64,000 nucleotides of DNA from Megaustenia siamemsis (taxonomy: Eukaryota; Mollusca; Gastropoda; Stylommatophora; Ariophantidae). Shown one piece after another: positions 32,538 to 43,217 of the stretch; the stretch's first letter is position 1; each line of letters opens with the position of its first letter. Under the pieces are notes generated by a model, which did no database searches, was not told the origin of the DNA, and worked only from the letters and a program-made list of their open reading frames with translations. The DNA lies in assembly GCA_032433765.1 (NCBI GenBank), contig JAVIAB010000051.1, forward strand, positions 145,224,068 through 145,288,067, in the 5' to 3' direction. A program made the translations under genes and the position numbers.

Positions 32538-33820
32538 TTCTTTAACGGACAATAGCTGTAACATATGGTAGCGACCATCAGTAGTTAGGACATAAATTTG
32601 AAGTATGGAAAATTCCAGCCAGAATAACAAGTTAAGGGAATAAAAGTTTATAGTAGGGATAGGGACACCCACCGAGGAATTATACTTGAACATAATAAGG
32701 ACACCCAACCAGATAAGGTAGGAACGTCCAGAATTACTTGACACGATAATGAGTTAAAGAATTGAAATTTCCACTTCAACCAAGTTTGTGGAAGTGAGAA
32801 TAGGCGCATGACAATAGCATGCACTGACCCTATGACTTTGGCCGTCTGATAAATAAGTTGTCATCTAACTACCAGGAAAGGTCATTGTCATGAGGTAATC
32901 ATTAATTTAAATAGGGTATAGAGATTTCACGAAACAAAGTGTTATCGTCAAATCTGGGGAATGGTTAATTTTCGGACACAGAGTGATGAGAGTTGATCGA
33001 CTCCAAGTGATTGCAATTTGTCACTTTGCGACAATTTAATTGGCTACTGATTTCACGCGAAGAATTGTGGCTGAGTATATAACCTTCAACACAATTAGAA
33101 AGAGAAAAACTTTTTAGATCATACAATAATTATTGGGGCAATTAGAACAAGAGTCAGAAATAGGAAGAGCTAGAAGTTTATAGAGATAGAAGTCAGATCT
33201 AATATGTTAAGATTAGAAAGTTGAGCCAGTTAGTTAGGAAGTTAAGAATCTTCAAGTTGTAGTTTTAAGTCAGTTGAGAAGTTATTAAGTAAGTTGATAG
33301 AGAGTAGTAAGGTTAGCAATGAACAAATGAACTTTGGTTGTGAAGTGTTTGAGAGTTTTCAAGTTGTGTTTCACATTTCTGATAAACGTAAGTAAGTGAT
33401 AGAGAGATTGAATGCAAGATATGCACTTATTGACATTTCAAATAGTCACCGACGATAGTCTCTTGAGTATCCAGAATTAACGAATATTAATTTAAGATAA
33501 GTGCATCCACTATAGTACGATCATGTGCCAAGAATAATAATAGAGATCAATAAACTAATTATGATTATAATAAATGAGAGAACTCTGTCATGAGTGACGT
33601 TTGTGATCAACGTAATGTGATGTGCTGTCAATGAACAATAATATAATATCTGAAATAAGAAACAATAAATATTCTATAACACAGCGTGATTCAGTTAATT
33701 CTTTTAAAATTGGCAAAGTTTAGTTCTGGAAGTTTTCACGTCTTCCTTGCAATAGACTTGTCTCGCTTTAGCCGCCTTCCTCGTTGTCTGTCTCATTCTG
33801 CGATGTGACCCTTTGGCCCA
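32538..33820. other. Unannotated interval with LTR-like signals
   Basis: GAGTATATAAC at about 33074 is TATA-box-like, and AATAAA occurs at about 33547 and 33664. No terminal repeat partner, primer-binding site or target duplication was found, so this is not called as an LTR. Confidence 0.4.
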
Positions 33821-33821
33821 T

Positions 33822-34180
33822 CCAATGATCTACTCATGTTTTACACCAAGTATCTACTCCCATTCCTTCCTATGATCTACTTATGTTTTACACCAAGTAT
33901 CTACTCCCATCCTCTATGATCTACTAATGTTTTACACCAAGTATCTACTCCCATCCCTTCCTATGATCTACTCATGTTTTACACCAAGTATCTACTCTCA
34001 TCCCATCCAATGATCTACTAATGTTTTACACCAAGTATCTACTCCCATCCTCTATGATCTACTAATGTTTTACACCAAGTATCTACTCCCATTCCTTCCT
34101 ATAATCTACTAATGTTTTATACCAAGTATCTACTCCCATCCCTTCCTATTGTCTACTATTGTTTTACACTCAGTATTTAT
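33822..34180. repeat. Irregular 42-50-bp tandem repeat, about 8 copies
   Basis: TTTTACACCAAGTATCTACT recurs with variable CCCATCC(CTTCC)TATGATC spacers that explain the changing period. Confidence 0.92.
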
Positions 34181-34234
34181 TCTAGCCTCATTATTTTCTT
34201 ACTAAAAAAACCAGACAAGAATGTTCAACAAACA

Positions 34235-34332
34235 AGCGCTTCCTGTGGCTCAGCTGTAGTAACCACCGACACGGATTCGGGAAGAACGTAATGTTCTAGT
34301 TCTGTTGTGAGCGGTTTTCACTTCGTTATAAA
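34235..34332 (+). mobile_element. Possible degraded tRNA-like SINE head
   Basis: CCTGTGGCTCAGCTGTAGTA resembles box A, and AGTTCTGTTGTG is a poor box B. No other copy was found. Confidence 0.25.
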
Positions 34333-34557
34333 AGTTACCCACATAACTATTGCATTGTTATATATATATATCAAAGCAGGATGGTTCTAATAACAATATT
34401 TACCGAAAGCAGTTCCAGTAACTTTTAACGAAGATTTTTCTGATAAATTCTACTCGTAACGTTTCAGGTAAAATATTTTACATACATTTCTCAGGTAAGA
34501 TCTTGTTATGGGCATGTTGATAAAAACTGAAAGAAATGTCTACCCGACTCATGCACG

Positions 34558-36080
34558 GGGATTGTTATCGAAGCTGCTGAGATTGTTATCAAAGCTGCTG
34601 AGATTGTTATTGAAGTGGCTGAGATTGTTATCTAAGCTGCTGAGATTGTTATCGAAGCTGCTGAGATTGTTATCAAAGCTGCTGAGATTGTTATTGAAGT
34701 GGCTGAGATTGTTATCGAAGCTGCTGAGATTGTTATCAAAGCTGCTGAGATTGTTATTGAAGTGGCTGAGATTGTTATTGAAGCGGCTGAGATTGTTATT
34801 GAAGCGGCTGAGATTGTTATCAAAGCTGCTAAGATTGTTATTGAAGTGGCTGAGATTGTTATTGAAGCGGCTGAGATTGTTATTGAAGCGGCTGAGATTG
34901 TTATCAAAGATGCTGAGATTGTTATTGAAGTGGCTGACATTGTTATTGAAGCTGCTGAGATTGTTATTGAAGCGGCTGAGATTGTTATTGAAGTGGCTGA
35001 GATTGTTATTGAAGTGGCTGAGATTGTTATTGAAGCGGCTGAGATTGTTATTGAAGCTGCTGAGATTGTTATTGAAGTGGCTGAGATTGTTATTGAAGTG
35101 GCTGAGATTGTTATTGAAGCTGCTGAGATTGTTATTGAAGTGGCTGAGATTGTTATTGAAGTGGTTGAGATTGTTATTGAAGCGGCTGAGATTGTTATTG
35201 AAGCGGCTGAAATTGTTATTGAAGCGGCTGTGATTGTTATCGAAGCTGCTGAGATTGTTATCGAAGCTGCTGAGATTGTTGTCGAAGCTGCTGAGATTGT
35301 TATCGAAGTGGCTGAGATTGTTATTGAAGCTGCTGAGATTGTTATTTAAGTGGCTGAGATTGTTATTGAAGTGGCTGAGATTGTTATTGAAGTGGTTGAG
35401 ATTGTTATTGAAGCTGCTGAGATTGTTATTGAAGCTGCTGAGATTGTTATTGAAGAGGCTGAGATTGTTATTGAAGCGGCTGAGATTGTTATTGAAGCTG
35501 CTGAGATTGTTATCGAAGCTGCTGAGGTTATTATTGAAGCGGCTGAGATTGTTATTGAAGCTGCTGAGATTGTTATTTAAGTGGCTGAGATTGTTATTGA
35601 AGCTGCTGAGATTGTTATTGAAGTGGTTGAGATTGTTATTGAAGCTGCTGAGATTGTTATTGAAGCTGCTGAGATTGTTATCGAAGCTGCTGAGGTTATT
35701 ATTGAAGCGGCTGAGAGTTATTTGTTATTGAAGCGGATGAGGTTGTTATTGAAGCTGCTGAGATTGTTATTGAAGCTGCTGAGATTGTTATTGAAGTGGC
35801 TGAGATTGTTATTGAAGCGGCTGAGATTGTTATTGAAGCTGCTGAGATTGTTATTGAAGCTGCTGAGTTTGTTATTGAAGCGGCTGAGGTTGTTATTGAA
35901 GCTGCTGAGATTGTTATTGAAGCTGCTGAGGTTGTTATTGAAGCTGCTGAGATTGTTATTGAAGCTGCTGAGATTGTTATTGAAGCGGCTGAGGTTGTTA
36001 TTGAAGCGGCTGAGATTGTTATTGAAGCTGCTGAGATTGTTATTGAAGCGGCTGAGATTGTTATCAAAGCTGCTAAGATA
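34558..36080. repeat. 21-bp minisatellite, about 72 copies
   Basis: The unit is GCTGAGATTGTTATTGAAG plus CG/CT/TG. Being 21 bp, it yields open frames of seven-residue repeats in several frames (AEIVIEA, LRLLLKW and, on the minus strand, ASITISA). Openness in several frames at once reflects the period; no gene is called. Confidence 0.97.
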
Positions 36081-36191
36081 ATTCATGACTTAATGGTTTT
36101 AATTGATGACGCTTTGGCTAGCACATTTCATAACGAGGTTAGATTACAGTAAGACTCTACTGCTTCCAACGACTTTCCTTGTTACGTAATT

Positions 36192-36262
36192 AATGAAGAT
36201 CTTAGTTAATGAAGATCTTAGTTAATGAAGATCTTAGTTAATGAAGATCTTAGTTAATGAAA
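36192..36262. repeat. 16-bp tandem repeat, about 4 copies
   Basis: GAAGATCTTAGTTAAT repeated. Confidence 0.93.
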
Positions 36263-36399
36263 AGCTTGTTTGTCAAATTTAATACATTTATTTCTGCCTT
36301 TTCTCTTTTTTGCCTTTTATTTATTATTCACGTAAAACTGATAGCAGCGGTAACATCAATGCTTTTTTTCATTAATTTAACATAAGAATTATGCATCGT

Positions 36400-36681
36400 T
36401 TATTATTAAATGGGAGCCGCGATAGCTCAGTGGTTAGTGAACTGGACTACAAAGGACAAGAGGTAGGGTTCGATCTCAACTGACGGCTCCCGGTTCACCC
36501 AGTCTTTAATGGGTACCGGATTTTTTTCTGGGAAAGTAAAACGGCACGGGCGTAATACCGACCACATTACCTCAGAAATCATGTGCCGAAGGTCTGTAAA
36601 ATTTATGGTCACTAACACCATATTCCCTATACGCCACTTGGCGTGACGGGGGTACTTTACTTTTTTTTGTTATTATTAAAT
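36400..36681 (+). mobile_element. SINE-1 copy (36412-36669), full length, 12-bp target duplication
   Basis: Starts GGGAGCCGCGATAGCTCAGT (box A), then AGGGTTCGATCTC (box B) and CGGCTCCC closing a 7-8-bp acceptor-like stem with GGGAGCCG. The body has CCGACCACATTACC and CCACTTGGCGTGACGGGGG, ending TACTTTACTTTTTTTT. TTATTATTAAAT is repeated at 36400-36411 and 36670-36681. This is the best single reference copy of SINE-1 here. Confidence 0.92.
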
Positions 36682-37029
36682 GATAAAAATGTGTTGACAA
36701 GGTGGAAAACTATAAATAATAGATTTATCTTAAAAAAATTGGACGAAGTAATCATTATATTTATTTAACCTTCATTAACGAAAGACGCTCATCTGTTTTG
36801 AGACATATCATTCTTATCTCCCTGAAACTAACTAGCGATCCAGAAATATATATATTTTTTTTCTCACAGAAATGGCGTTTTACATCGCTGAGTCGCAAAG
36901 TTGATCCGATGTTTCTGCATTTAGTGATCGGTATCAACATCATCATCAATATCAGGTGCCACAACTATAATCACACGTGATTGATTTTATTCTTCGTAAA
37001 ATATTGGTCATTGGTGTATCAAACAGTTC
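36682..37029. other. Unannotated interval
   Basis: No supported feature was seen. Confidence 0.45.
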
Positions 37030-37210
37030 TCCTATAGAAGAAATAACAACAACAACAAATATAAACAAATGGTATTGTTAAAGTTGTATGTAATTAATGG
37101 ACGACATACATTTGAACGACGTTTCGGCTCAATAGGCCTTCAGCAGGAACAACAAACAACATACACAGAGATATGTAAGTAAATACATAGCTAACTGGTA
37201 ATGAAGTATC
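37030..37210 (-). mobile_element. Penelope-like 3' segment
   Basis: The minus strand shares TTAGCTATGTAT, CATATCTCTGTGTATG, TTGTTGTTCCTGCTGAAGGC, GAAACGTCGTTC, TGTCGTCCATTAATTAC and CATTTGTTT with 56650-56800. The hammerhead-like core reads CTGCTGA, one change from CTGATGA. No coding part remains. Confidence 0.75.
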
Positions 37211-37254
37211 TGAAAGAAAATAGTCTCCAACTAGAATGTGAAATAACAATATAT

Positions 37255-37568
37255 CCCCTTCGTATTTCGCTGAAGGAAAATGCCTCCCTTTCGTATTGCG
37301 CTGAATGAAAATGTCTCCCCTTCGTATTGCGCTGAATGAAAATGTCTCCCCTTCGTATTGCGCTGAAGGAAAATGTCTCCCCTTCGTATTTCGTTGAATG
37401 AAAATGTCTCCCCTTCGTATTGCGCTGAAGGAAAATGTCTCCCCTTCGTATTGCGCTGAAGGAAAATGTCTCCCCTTCGTATTGCGCTGAAGGAAAATGT
37501 CTCCCCTTCGTATTGCGCTGAAGGAAAATGTCTCCCCTTCGTATTGCGCTGAAGGAAAATGAACGAAT
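37255..37568. repeat. 31-bp minisatellite, 10 copies
   Basis: The unit combines AATGTCTCCCCTTCGTATTG and CGCTGAAGGAA (or CGCTGAATGAA). The array lies between the Penelope-like segment and a LINE-B tail. Confidence 0.95.
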
Positions 37569-37571
37569 GAA

Positions 37572-37858
37572 AATGAAAGAGGCTCATAAAAAAACATCAG
37601 AAAGATAAGAAAGACACAATCGACATTTTTCGGGCACATCATGAGAAGAGGAAAGTTGGTATACTTTATTACAACTGGCAAAATACACAGAGAAAGAGAT
37701 CGCGGACGACAAAGAGAGACGATACTAGTTAGCTTGGTGTCATTTTATGGGAAACAGTGACCAACAGAATTGATACGATGTACTGTGGATAGAAGATTCT
37801 GGAAGGACATGGTCGCCTACGCCAACCGGTATGGCGCATGATGATAATGATGATGAGA
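37572..37858 (+). pseudogene. LINE-B 3' end
   Basis: Frames give KKHQKDKKDTIDIF, a GHIMRRGKLVYFITTGKIHR-like segment, RGRQRETILVS, an ELIRCTVDRRFWKDMVAYAN-like block and RYGA, ending in ATGATGATAATGATGATGAG. It matches LINE-B at 53818-54110 in reverse. 5'-truncated, no RT core. Confidence 0.82.
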
Positions 37859-37884
37859 TTTCTGAGTCTACATGTAAGTACAAG

Positions 37885-38031
37885 CACATAGATCTTTGAA
37901 ATATATTTGATTTAGACAATCGATATCTTTGAAATATATTTGATTTAGACAATCGATATCTTTGAAATATATTTGATTTAGACAATCGATATCTTTGAAA
38001 TATATTTTATTTAGACAATCGATATCTTTGA
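37885..38031. repeat. 33-bp minisatellite, about 4.5 copies
   Basis: GATATCTTTGAAATATATTT plus GATTTAGACAATC. The copies are almost identical. Confidence 0.95.
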
Positions 38032-38169
38032 GAAGATTAAAATGTTTGTGTCCTCTTAAACCGCTTCAGTTATCTTCAACGAGCAAGGTAGCTTTTTATT
38101 CATGCAACAGAAGCAATTTCAGATACAACATTTCCCATGGTTTTAAGAATTAATTTACCTATTTATATT

Positions 38170-38350
38170 TTTCTAACACATAACATAATATATATTAACT
38201 TTTAGATAATTGAACAAGGTATTAGATTTCACCAATATCAAGATGATAGAAGACATGTAAACAGAGTATAGTTTGATGGCGTTCACACTAATCAAAGTGA
38301 GCGTGGCGCACAGTGCGGCGAAACGTACTGAAAGAATTAATGAAAGGGGA
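38170..38350 (+). repeat. Dispersed repeat R, uninterrupted copy
   Basis: Shares CTAACACATAACATAA, GGTATTAGATTTC, CAAGATGATA, a GCGCAC.GT..GGCGAAACGTAC block and a GA.AGA.TTAAT end with 59556-59638 plus 61445-61546, where a LINE-B splits it. The GAAACGT box recalls Penelope-type trailers, but no hammerhead core is visible. Confidence 0.75.
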
Positions 38351-38643
38351 ACAGTGTAAAGCAAATCTTAATGAGATTCATTCAGGGCCGAGAGTTGCAG
38401 ATCTGGCCTAAATTATTGTGTAACCCAGTTCTTCTTATGAGGTAAAGCCAGCACTAAATTGTGACTAGCACCTGTTTGAGTCATGGTATAATTAAATAAC
38501 ATATGCCCTCTCAAAACTGCAGGTGTTGTTTTTGTGCAAGGAATGTGTAGATTCTTCTTCCTATACCACTCTACTAGTTTTGTTTTATTTTATTATTAAA
38601 TGTGTTTCACCTGTCTGAAATTTCAGGTAAATGTTTACAATTA
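38351..38643. other. Unannotated spacer
   Basis: Nothing supported before the transposon's left terminus. Confidence 0.4.
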
Positions 38644-38696
38644 TAGCTTGTTTCATAAGTCTTGCCCAACTTTAAAAATCAATATCTTTTAAACCG
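38644..38696 (+). repeat. Left terminal inverted repeat of the Tc1/mariner element
   Basis: About 52 bp, pairing imperfectly with 41098-41149. The strongest shared block is GCCCAACTT. Confidence 0.75.
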
Positions 38697-39026
38697 CTTT
38701 TTGTATTTTTTCAAAATTTGCATGTAAAGTTATAATGATTAGAACCCAACAGGGAATTAATTTCATTAAAAACAAACATTTGGTTATTATTATTGCTTAT
38801 TTGATTTATATAAATTTATAACGACCCATTGATGTAGTCAAAACATAGTGTTTACAGTATTTAAGTTAAAAATAGCGATTACAAATCTATACACGCTGAA
38901 ATTTACGATTTTTCACGCTTTCCGCGTGAGTTTGCTGACACAAATAGACACTTGTAGTAAACACGAGACATTGTGTGTTCCATTTCCGTTAATTCAGCGG
39001 CGTAACGTGGAACAATAACATTTATC

Positions 39027-40695
39027 ATGAGTCTTAAAATGAAATTCTGCAGTTTACAAAACATCGCAATAAAAATGTATGACTATTTTTGCAAAGAGGC
39101 TAAACGCGGAAGATTATTTCATTCTTTAGAAAACCCTGAGAATAGGACAAGACACATTTTGGATTTATCTAAACGGTCATTTAATCGCTGGATTCAAGCA
39201 CGTGACCGTCAATGTTCAAAATATACAAAATCACAAGGAAGAGCAAAAATGTTGGATAATTTCGACAGTGAACTTATTAGAAGTGAAATTCGCAAAATGT
39301 TGGGTATGAATGAAACTGTTACAATAAGAAAATTAAAAGTATCGCTGAAAAAGAACAACAGTATTGAAATATCAAAGTCTACATTATGGAGGAATGTGAG
39401 AGCTGCAGGCTTTACATTCAGAAAGTATCCCAATGGACGAAACATCATCTGTGAGAAGCCACATATAGTAGTCATGAGAAGCAAGTACTTACGTGAAGTA
39501 AAAGAGGTGCGCAAGCAAGGTTATGATATTGTGTACTTGGATGAAACATGGATCAATGCTCACCACACTAACCAAAGGGAATGGCAGTCATCAGATGGAA
39601 AGATTAAGAGATTAATACCTAGCAGCAAAGGACAGCGCTTGATAATTGCTCATGCAGGTAGTCGACAACATGGACTAATACAGAATGCAGAGCTCATTTT
39701 TCTTTCAAAATCCATAGACAATCGGGATTATCACTCTGAGATGAATGGTCACATATTTAGACATTGGATTGAAAATTCTGTTCTCCCAGCACTAGATCGA
39801 CCATCTTGCCTAATAATGGACAATGCAGCGTACCACAACATTGTTGCACTTGAAGATAAAGTCCCGACGTCATCCAGTACAAAAGATGCTATTAAGATAT
39901 GGCTCACAAAGGAGCACATACAATTTAATAACATGTACTTAAAACCTGAATTACTATCTCTAGTAAAGCAAAAACAGAGGACAAAGATTTTTCAAATAGA
40001 TAAGATTATCCAAGAGCACGGTCATATAAGTTTGAGGCTGCCACCTTACCATGCTCATTTAAATCCAATAGAACTAATCTGGGCAAAATTAAAAGGACAA
40101 GTAAGTAAAAAAAAGTAAAGTACCCCCCGTCACGCCAAGTGGCGGCGTATAGGGAAATATGGTGTTAGTGACCCTATATTTTACAGACCTTCAGCACATG
40201 ATTTTTGGGGTAATGTGGTCGGTATTACGCCCGTGCTGCTTTACTTTCCCAGAAAAAATCCGGTACCCATTTAAGGCTGGGTGAACCCGGAGCCGTCGGT
40301 TGGGATCGAACCCTACAACTTGTCCGTAGTAGTCCAGTTCACTAACCACTGAGCTATCGCGGCTCCCACTAATTTTTAGGGAATTAGTAAAACCCAGGTG
40401 TCCTCGCCAGGGTACGAACCCCGGCTGTTGCCGTGGTAAGCCAACCGCCTATCGATTGCGCTAACCGGACACCCTAAAATTAAAAGGACAAGTGGCAGAT
40501 GAAAATACAACATTCAAAATATGCGATGTAAAGACTCTTGCTAATCTCGCTTTATTAAATATAGACAAAGATTATTGGGCTAAATGTGAAGACCACGTCT
40601 TAAAACAGGAAGAGGAATATTGGAAAAATGATGGTTTGTGAAATGTTCAACCCAAAACAGTTATTAATCTTTTAGACTCGTCTGATTCAGAATGA
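39027..40695 (+). pseudogene. DDE transposase (IS630/Tc1/mariner, D-D-83-E), split by a SINE
   Basis: Cut-and-paste transposase that would bind its own element's TIRs. From the ATG at 39027 the frame is open to 40118, and its native part ends at 40102. An N-terminal helix-turn-helix region covers about residues 1-130 (SKSTLWRNVRAAGF near 117-129). The catalytic residues are D172 in IVYLDETWIN, D265 in CLIMDNAAYH and E349 in LPPYHAHLNPIELIW. The D2-E gap is 83 residues, far longer than the 34-41 of classic Tc1/mariner but matching the DD82E (Sailor) type within one residue. A composite SINE interrupts after IWAKLKGQV. The frame resumes at 40494 (ADENTTFKICDVKTL) to a TGA at 40639 and, past it, an acidic end (LLDSSDSE) with a stop at 40693-40695. 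SINE removal restores the phase, so only that TGA breaks the C-terminus. Confidence 0.88.
40085..40493 (-). mobile_element. Dimeric SINE (40103-40475) inserted in the transposase, 18-bp target duplication
   Basis: AAAATTAAAAGGACAAGT occurs at 40085-40102 and 40476-40493. Read on the minus strand, the insert starts with one tRNA-like module (GGTGTCCGGTTAGCGCAATC ... GGGGTTCGTACCC ... GGACACC; acceptor-like arms pair over 7 bp). A 29-bp AT-rich linker follows, then a complete SINE-1 starting GGGAGCCGCGATAGCTCAGT with AGGGTTCGATCCC and the SINE-1 body, ending TACTTTACTTTTTTTT. The other SINE-1 copies in the window lack the first module. Confidence 0.93.
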
Positions 40696-41097
40696 AAGTA
40701 TATAGCACCCACAATGTTGGCCCCTATATTACCTTAAATTATTTCAACAAACGGTCCTTTTAAGGACCACACAACTATGAAAATTGGACATACAGGTATA
40801 CCTTGATATTATTATCGTCCGTCCTCGAACTGAGCAGACAATAATTCTCCTGGTGTTTTGTTTTATCCAGTTATTTCCCCCATTACGGCCACGCCTTTAC
40901 CTAGTGAAAATTAATCGTAGACCAGCAACTACGGAAATTTCTATTCTTTAGGGCTTCACAATTTACAATTTTGACAAACATCAAAGAAATATCGCCGCTT
41001 TAAGAAAACTGCAGCTGCAAGATATTTGTTAAATATACATTTAAAGGGTCTTTTGCATTCTAATAACATTTGGAAAATTTCAACAGGATTTAACAAA

Positions 41098-41153
41098 CGG
41101 TTAGAGAGTAATAGCGTTTTGAAGTTGGGCATATGTTTTGAAACGAGCTTATA
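41098..41153 (-). repeat. Right terminal inverted repeat of the Tc1/mariner element
   Basis: The reverse complement matches 38644-38696 imperfectly; it is followed by TATAA and a poly-T run. Confidence 0.75.
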
Positions 41154-41227
41154 ATTTTTTTTTTTTTTAAATCCCAACTGAAAAATAATTATAACACGCT
41201 TGGCCTTACTTTGTTTTCTCTTTCAAC

Positions 41228-41247
41228 CAAAAAAAAAAAAAAAAAAA
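41228..41247. repeat. Poly-A tract
   Basis: About 19 consecutive A residues between the transposon and the 19-bp array. Confidence 0.9.
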
Positions 41248-41277
41248 CGGCCTGTGCATTTAACTTACACGTACACA

Positions 41278-41600
41278 TTTGACGTATTTAACATATGTTT
41301 GCACATTTAACATATGTTTGCACATTTAACATATGTTTGCACATTTAACATATGTTTGCACATTTAGCATATGTTTGCACATTTAGCATATGTTTGCACA
41401 TTTAACATATGTTTCCACATTTAGCATATGTTTCCACATTTAGCATATGTTTGCACATTTAACATATGTTTCCACATTTAGCATATGTTTGCACATTTAA
41501 CGTATGTTTCCACATTTAGCATATGTTTGCACATTTAACATTATGTTTGCACTTTTAATTATGTTTGCACTTTTAATTATGTTTGCACATTTAGCTTTTA
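41278..41600. repeat. 19-bp minisatellite, about 17 copies
   Basis: The unit is ACATATGTTTGCACATTTA with GC/AC and TTTCC/TTTGC variants. Confidence 0.95.
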
Positions 41601-42429
41601 ATTTTACAAATTAAAATAAAGTGATGACAATAAAGCAATGCCTAAATCAGGTTTGATGTAATGGTGGATGTTGTTGCGTAGAGGTTAGGTGCTGGTAACG
41701 TTCGAAGATGTCATTTAGAACTACTTATTTTGGAACTACAAAAATGTAGTTATTTTTCTGCAATCCCCATTCTCAGGGTAGGTGAGATCACGTGACTAAT
41801 TCTATCGTAGACGGACGATGCACTTAAGGTTCCATGTTCAAGCTGAGCATGTAAAAAAAAAAATTAAAAATTTAAAAGGGGAAAAAAACAAAGCATTCGC
41901 CGTAAGTTGACTTCTAGGCACAAAATGCAAACAGTAAAACGTCTGCCATGTTTGAAAAGGGATAACAATGCAGAAAAGTAAAATGTCTACAATCAATTTA
42001 ATAGAACAACAACATAGAACAGTAAAACGTTTACAATCAATGAAACGGGAACAATAGAAAAAAGTATTTTAAAAAATCTATAATCAATGATACGGGAAAC
42101 CAACGCAGAGCAGGACAAATTACTGTAATCAATGAAAAGTGAGAACAAAAGAGAAAAGTAAAGATGTATACCATCAATGGAACGGGAAAACAATTCATTC
42201 ATTTTCCTCTCGGGCCAAAGACAGCACATAGGGTGGAAGTCATAGTTCTCCATGATTGACGACCTGCTGTAGTTCTTGCTTGTTTATTAGTCCCAAGGCT
42301 GAGCCTTCCCTAGCGACAGTTTTGCGTTGCGATTCTCTTGCTCTACCTTGTTTTCTTTTATCAGGTGGTTTCCACGAGAAGGCCTGACGGAGAAGTCAGG
42401 AAAGTTTCCCCAAGCCTTCTTCATATCAA
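41601..42429. other. Unannotated interval with faint degenerate repeats
   Basis: CAATCAATGAAACGGGA-like motifs recur loosely between 41985 and 42190 and may be an ancestral form of the 44-bp array downstream. No gene was seen. Confidence 0.5.
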
Positions 42430-42439
42430 GCTTGACACG

Positions 42440-42785
42440 TATTCTTTATAACAATGTGCATCAGTAACATTACTACAGTCAATAAAACGGGACAGCAATG
42501 TACATCAGTAACATTACTACAGTCAATAAAACGGGACAGCAATGTACATCAGTAACATTACTAGTCAATAAAAAGGGGACAGCAATGTACATCAGTAACA
42601 TAACTAGTCAATAAAAAGGGGACAGCAATGTACATCAGTAACATTACTAGTCAATAAAAAGGGGACAGCAATGTACATCAGTAACATTACTAGTCAATAA
42701 AAAGGAGACAGCAATGTACATCAGTAACATTACTACAGTCAATAAAAAGGGGACATCAATGCACAACAGTAAAATTACTACAATT
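42440..42785. repeat. 44-bp minisatellite, about 8 copies
   Basis: CAATGTACATCAGTAACATT with ACTA(CAGT)CAATAAAA(C/A)GGG spacers. The ACAGT/AGT indel makes 42-44-bp variants. Confidence 0.93.
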
Positions 42786-43217
42786 TTTGGTAACTGGATG
42801 TTTTACTCAAACACTAAAATGTAGACCATTCATGAAACAAGAAATTTGTGTTTGAACAGTAACATCCTGCCATCATTGAGTCAAGCCTTTGGATTTTCTT
42901 GAGTTTCCTTCAAGAACTACTCGTGAGTGCCTATATGTAAGTCTTGTTTCCACCTTTCCGAAGTGTACCGAGACAAAAACTAACCTGTCTTGTAAGTGAG
43001 TTGATAAAAATAATTAAACATGTTTCAACATTTCTAAAATCTTGAACATTCTTAAGCGAAATGTCTTCAAAATAGTGAATAAATGAAAACCAAGAAATGG
43101 AATCAAACGAACAGAAGGCAGTTTGAGGCCAAGAATTTTGCGTACAAATGACTATAAGCGTCTAGTCCAAACAAATCGGGCTGGACCAAAGAAGAATGTA
43201 CAAAACATACGGCAGCG
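42786..43217. other. Unannotated interval
   Basis: No supported feature was seen. Confidence 0.45.

Larger units (their letters stand above)
38644..41153 (+). mobile_element. IS630/Tc1/mariner element with imperfect TIRs, interrupted by a SINE
   Basis: The left end (38646-38696) and the reverse complement of the right end (41098-41149) align as imperfect inverted repeats: AGCTTGTTTC/AGCTCGTTTC, then TTGCCCAACTTTAAAA/ATGCCCAACTTCAAAA, then TTAAACCG/TCTAACCG. TA dinucleotides lie at both outer edges, as the superfamily duplicates TA on insertion. Between them lies a single transposase gene. Without the 391-bp SINE plus duplicated target, the element is about 2.1 kb. Confidence 0.8.

Noticed and set aside
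32552..33690. Possible solo LTR (TG start, TATA-like box, AATAAA signals)
   Set aside because: No paired repeat, no convincing CA end with a target duplication and no primer-binding site.
36412..36490. A genuine tRNA gene at the GGGAGCCG...CGGCTCCC head
   Set aside because: The same head is joined to the same 180-bp body in other copies and is flanked by a target duplication, so it is a SINE.
40380..40475. A genuine tRNA gene (cloverleaf-like sequence with GGTTCGTACCC)
   Set aside because: It lies inside a SINE bounded by an 18-bp target duplication, is part of a dimer, and is therefore a retroposed tRNA-like module.
41278..41600. CRISPR-like array
   Set aside because: Units are contiguous without unique spacers, as for every array in this window; these are eukaryotic tandem repeats.
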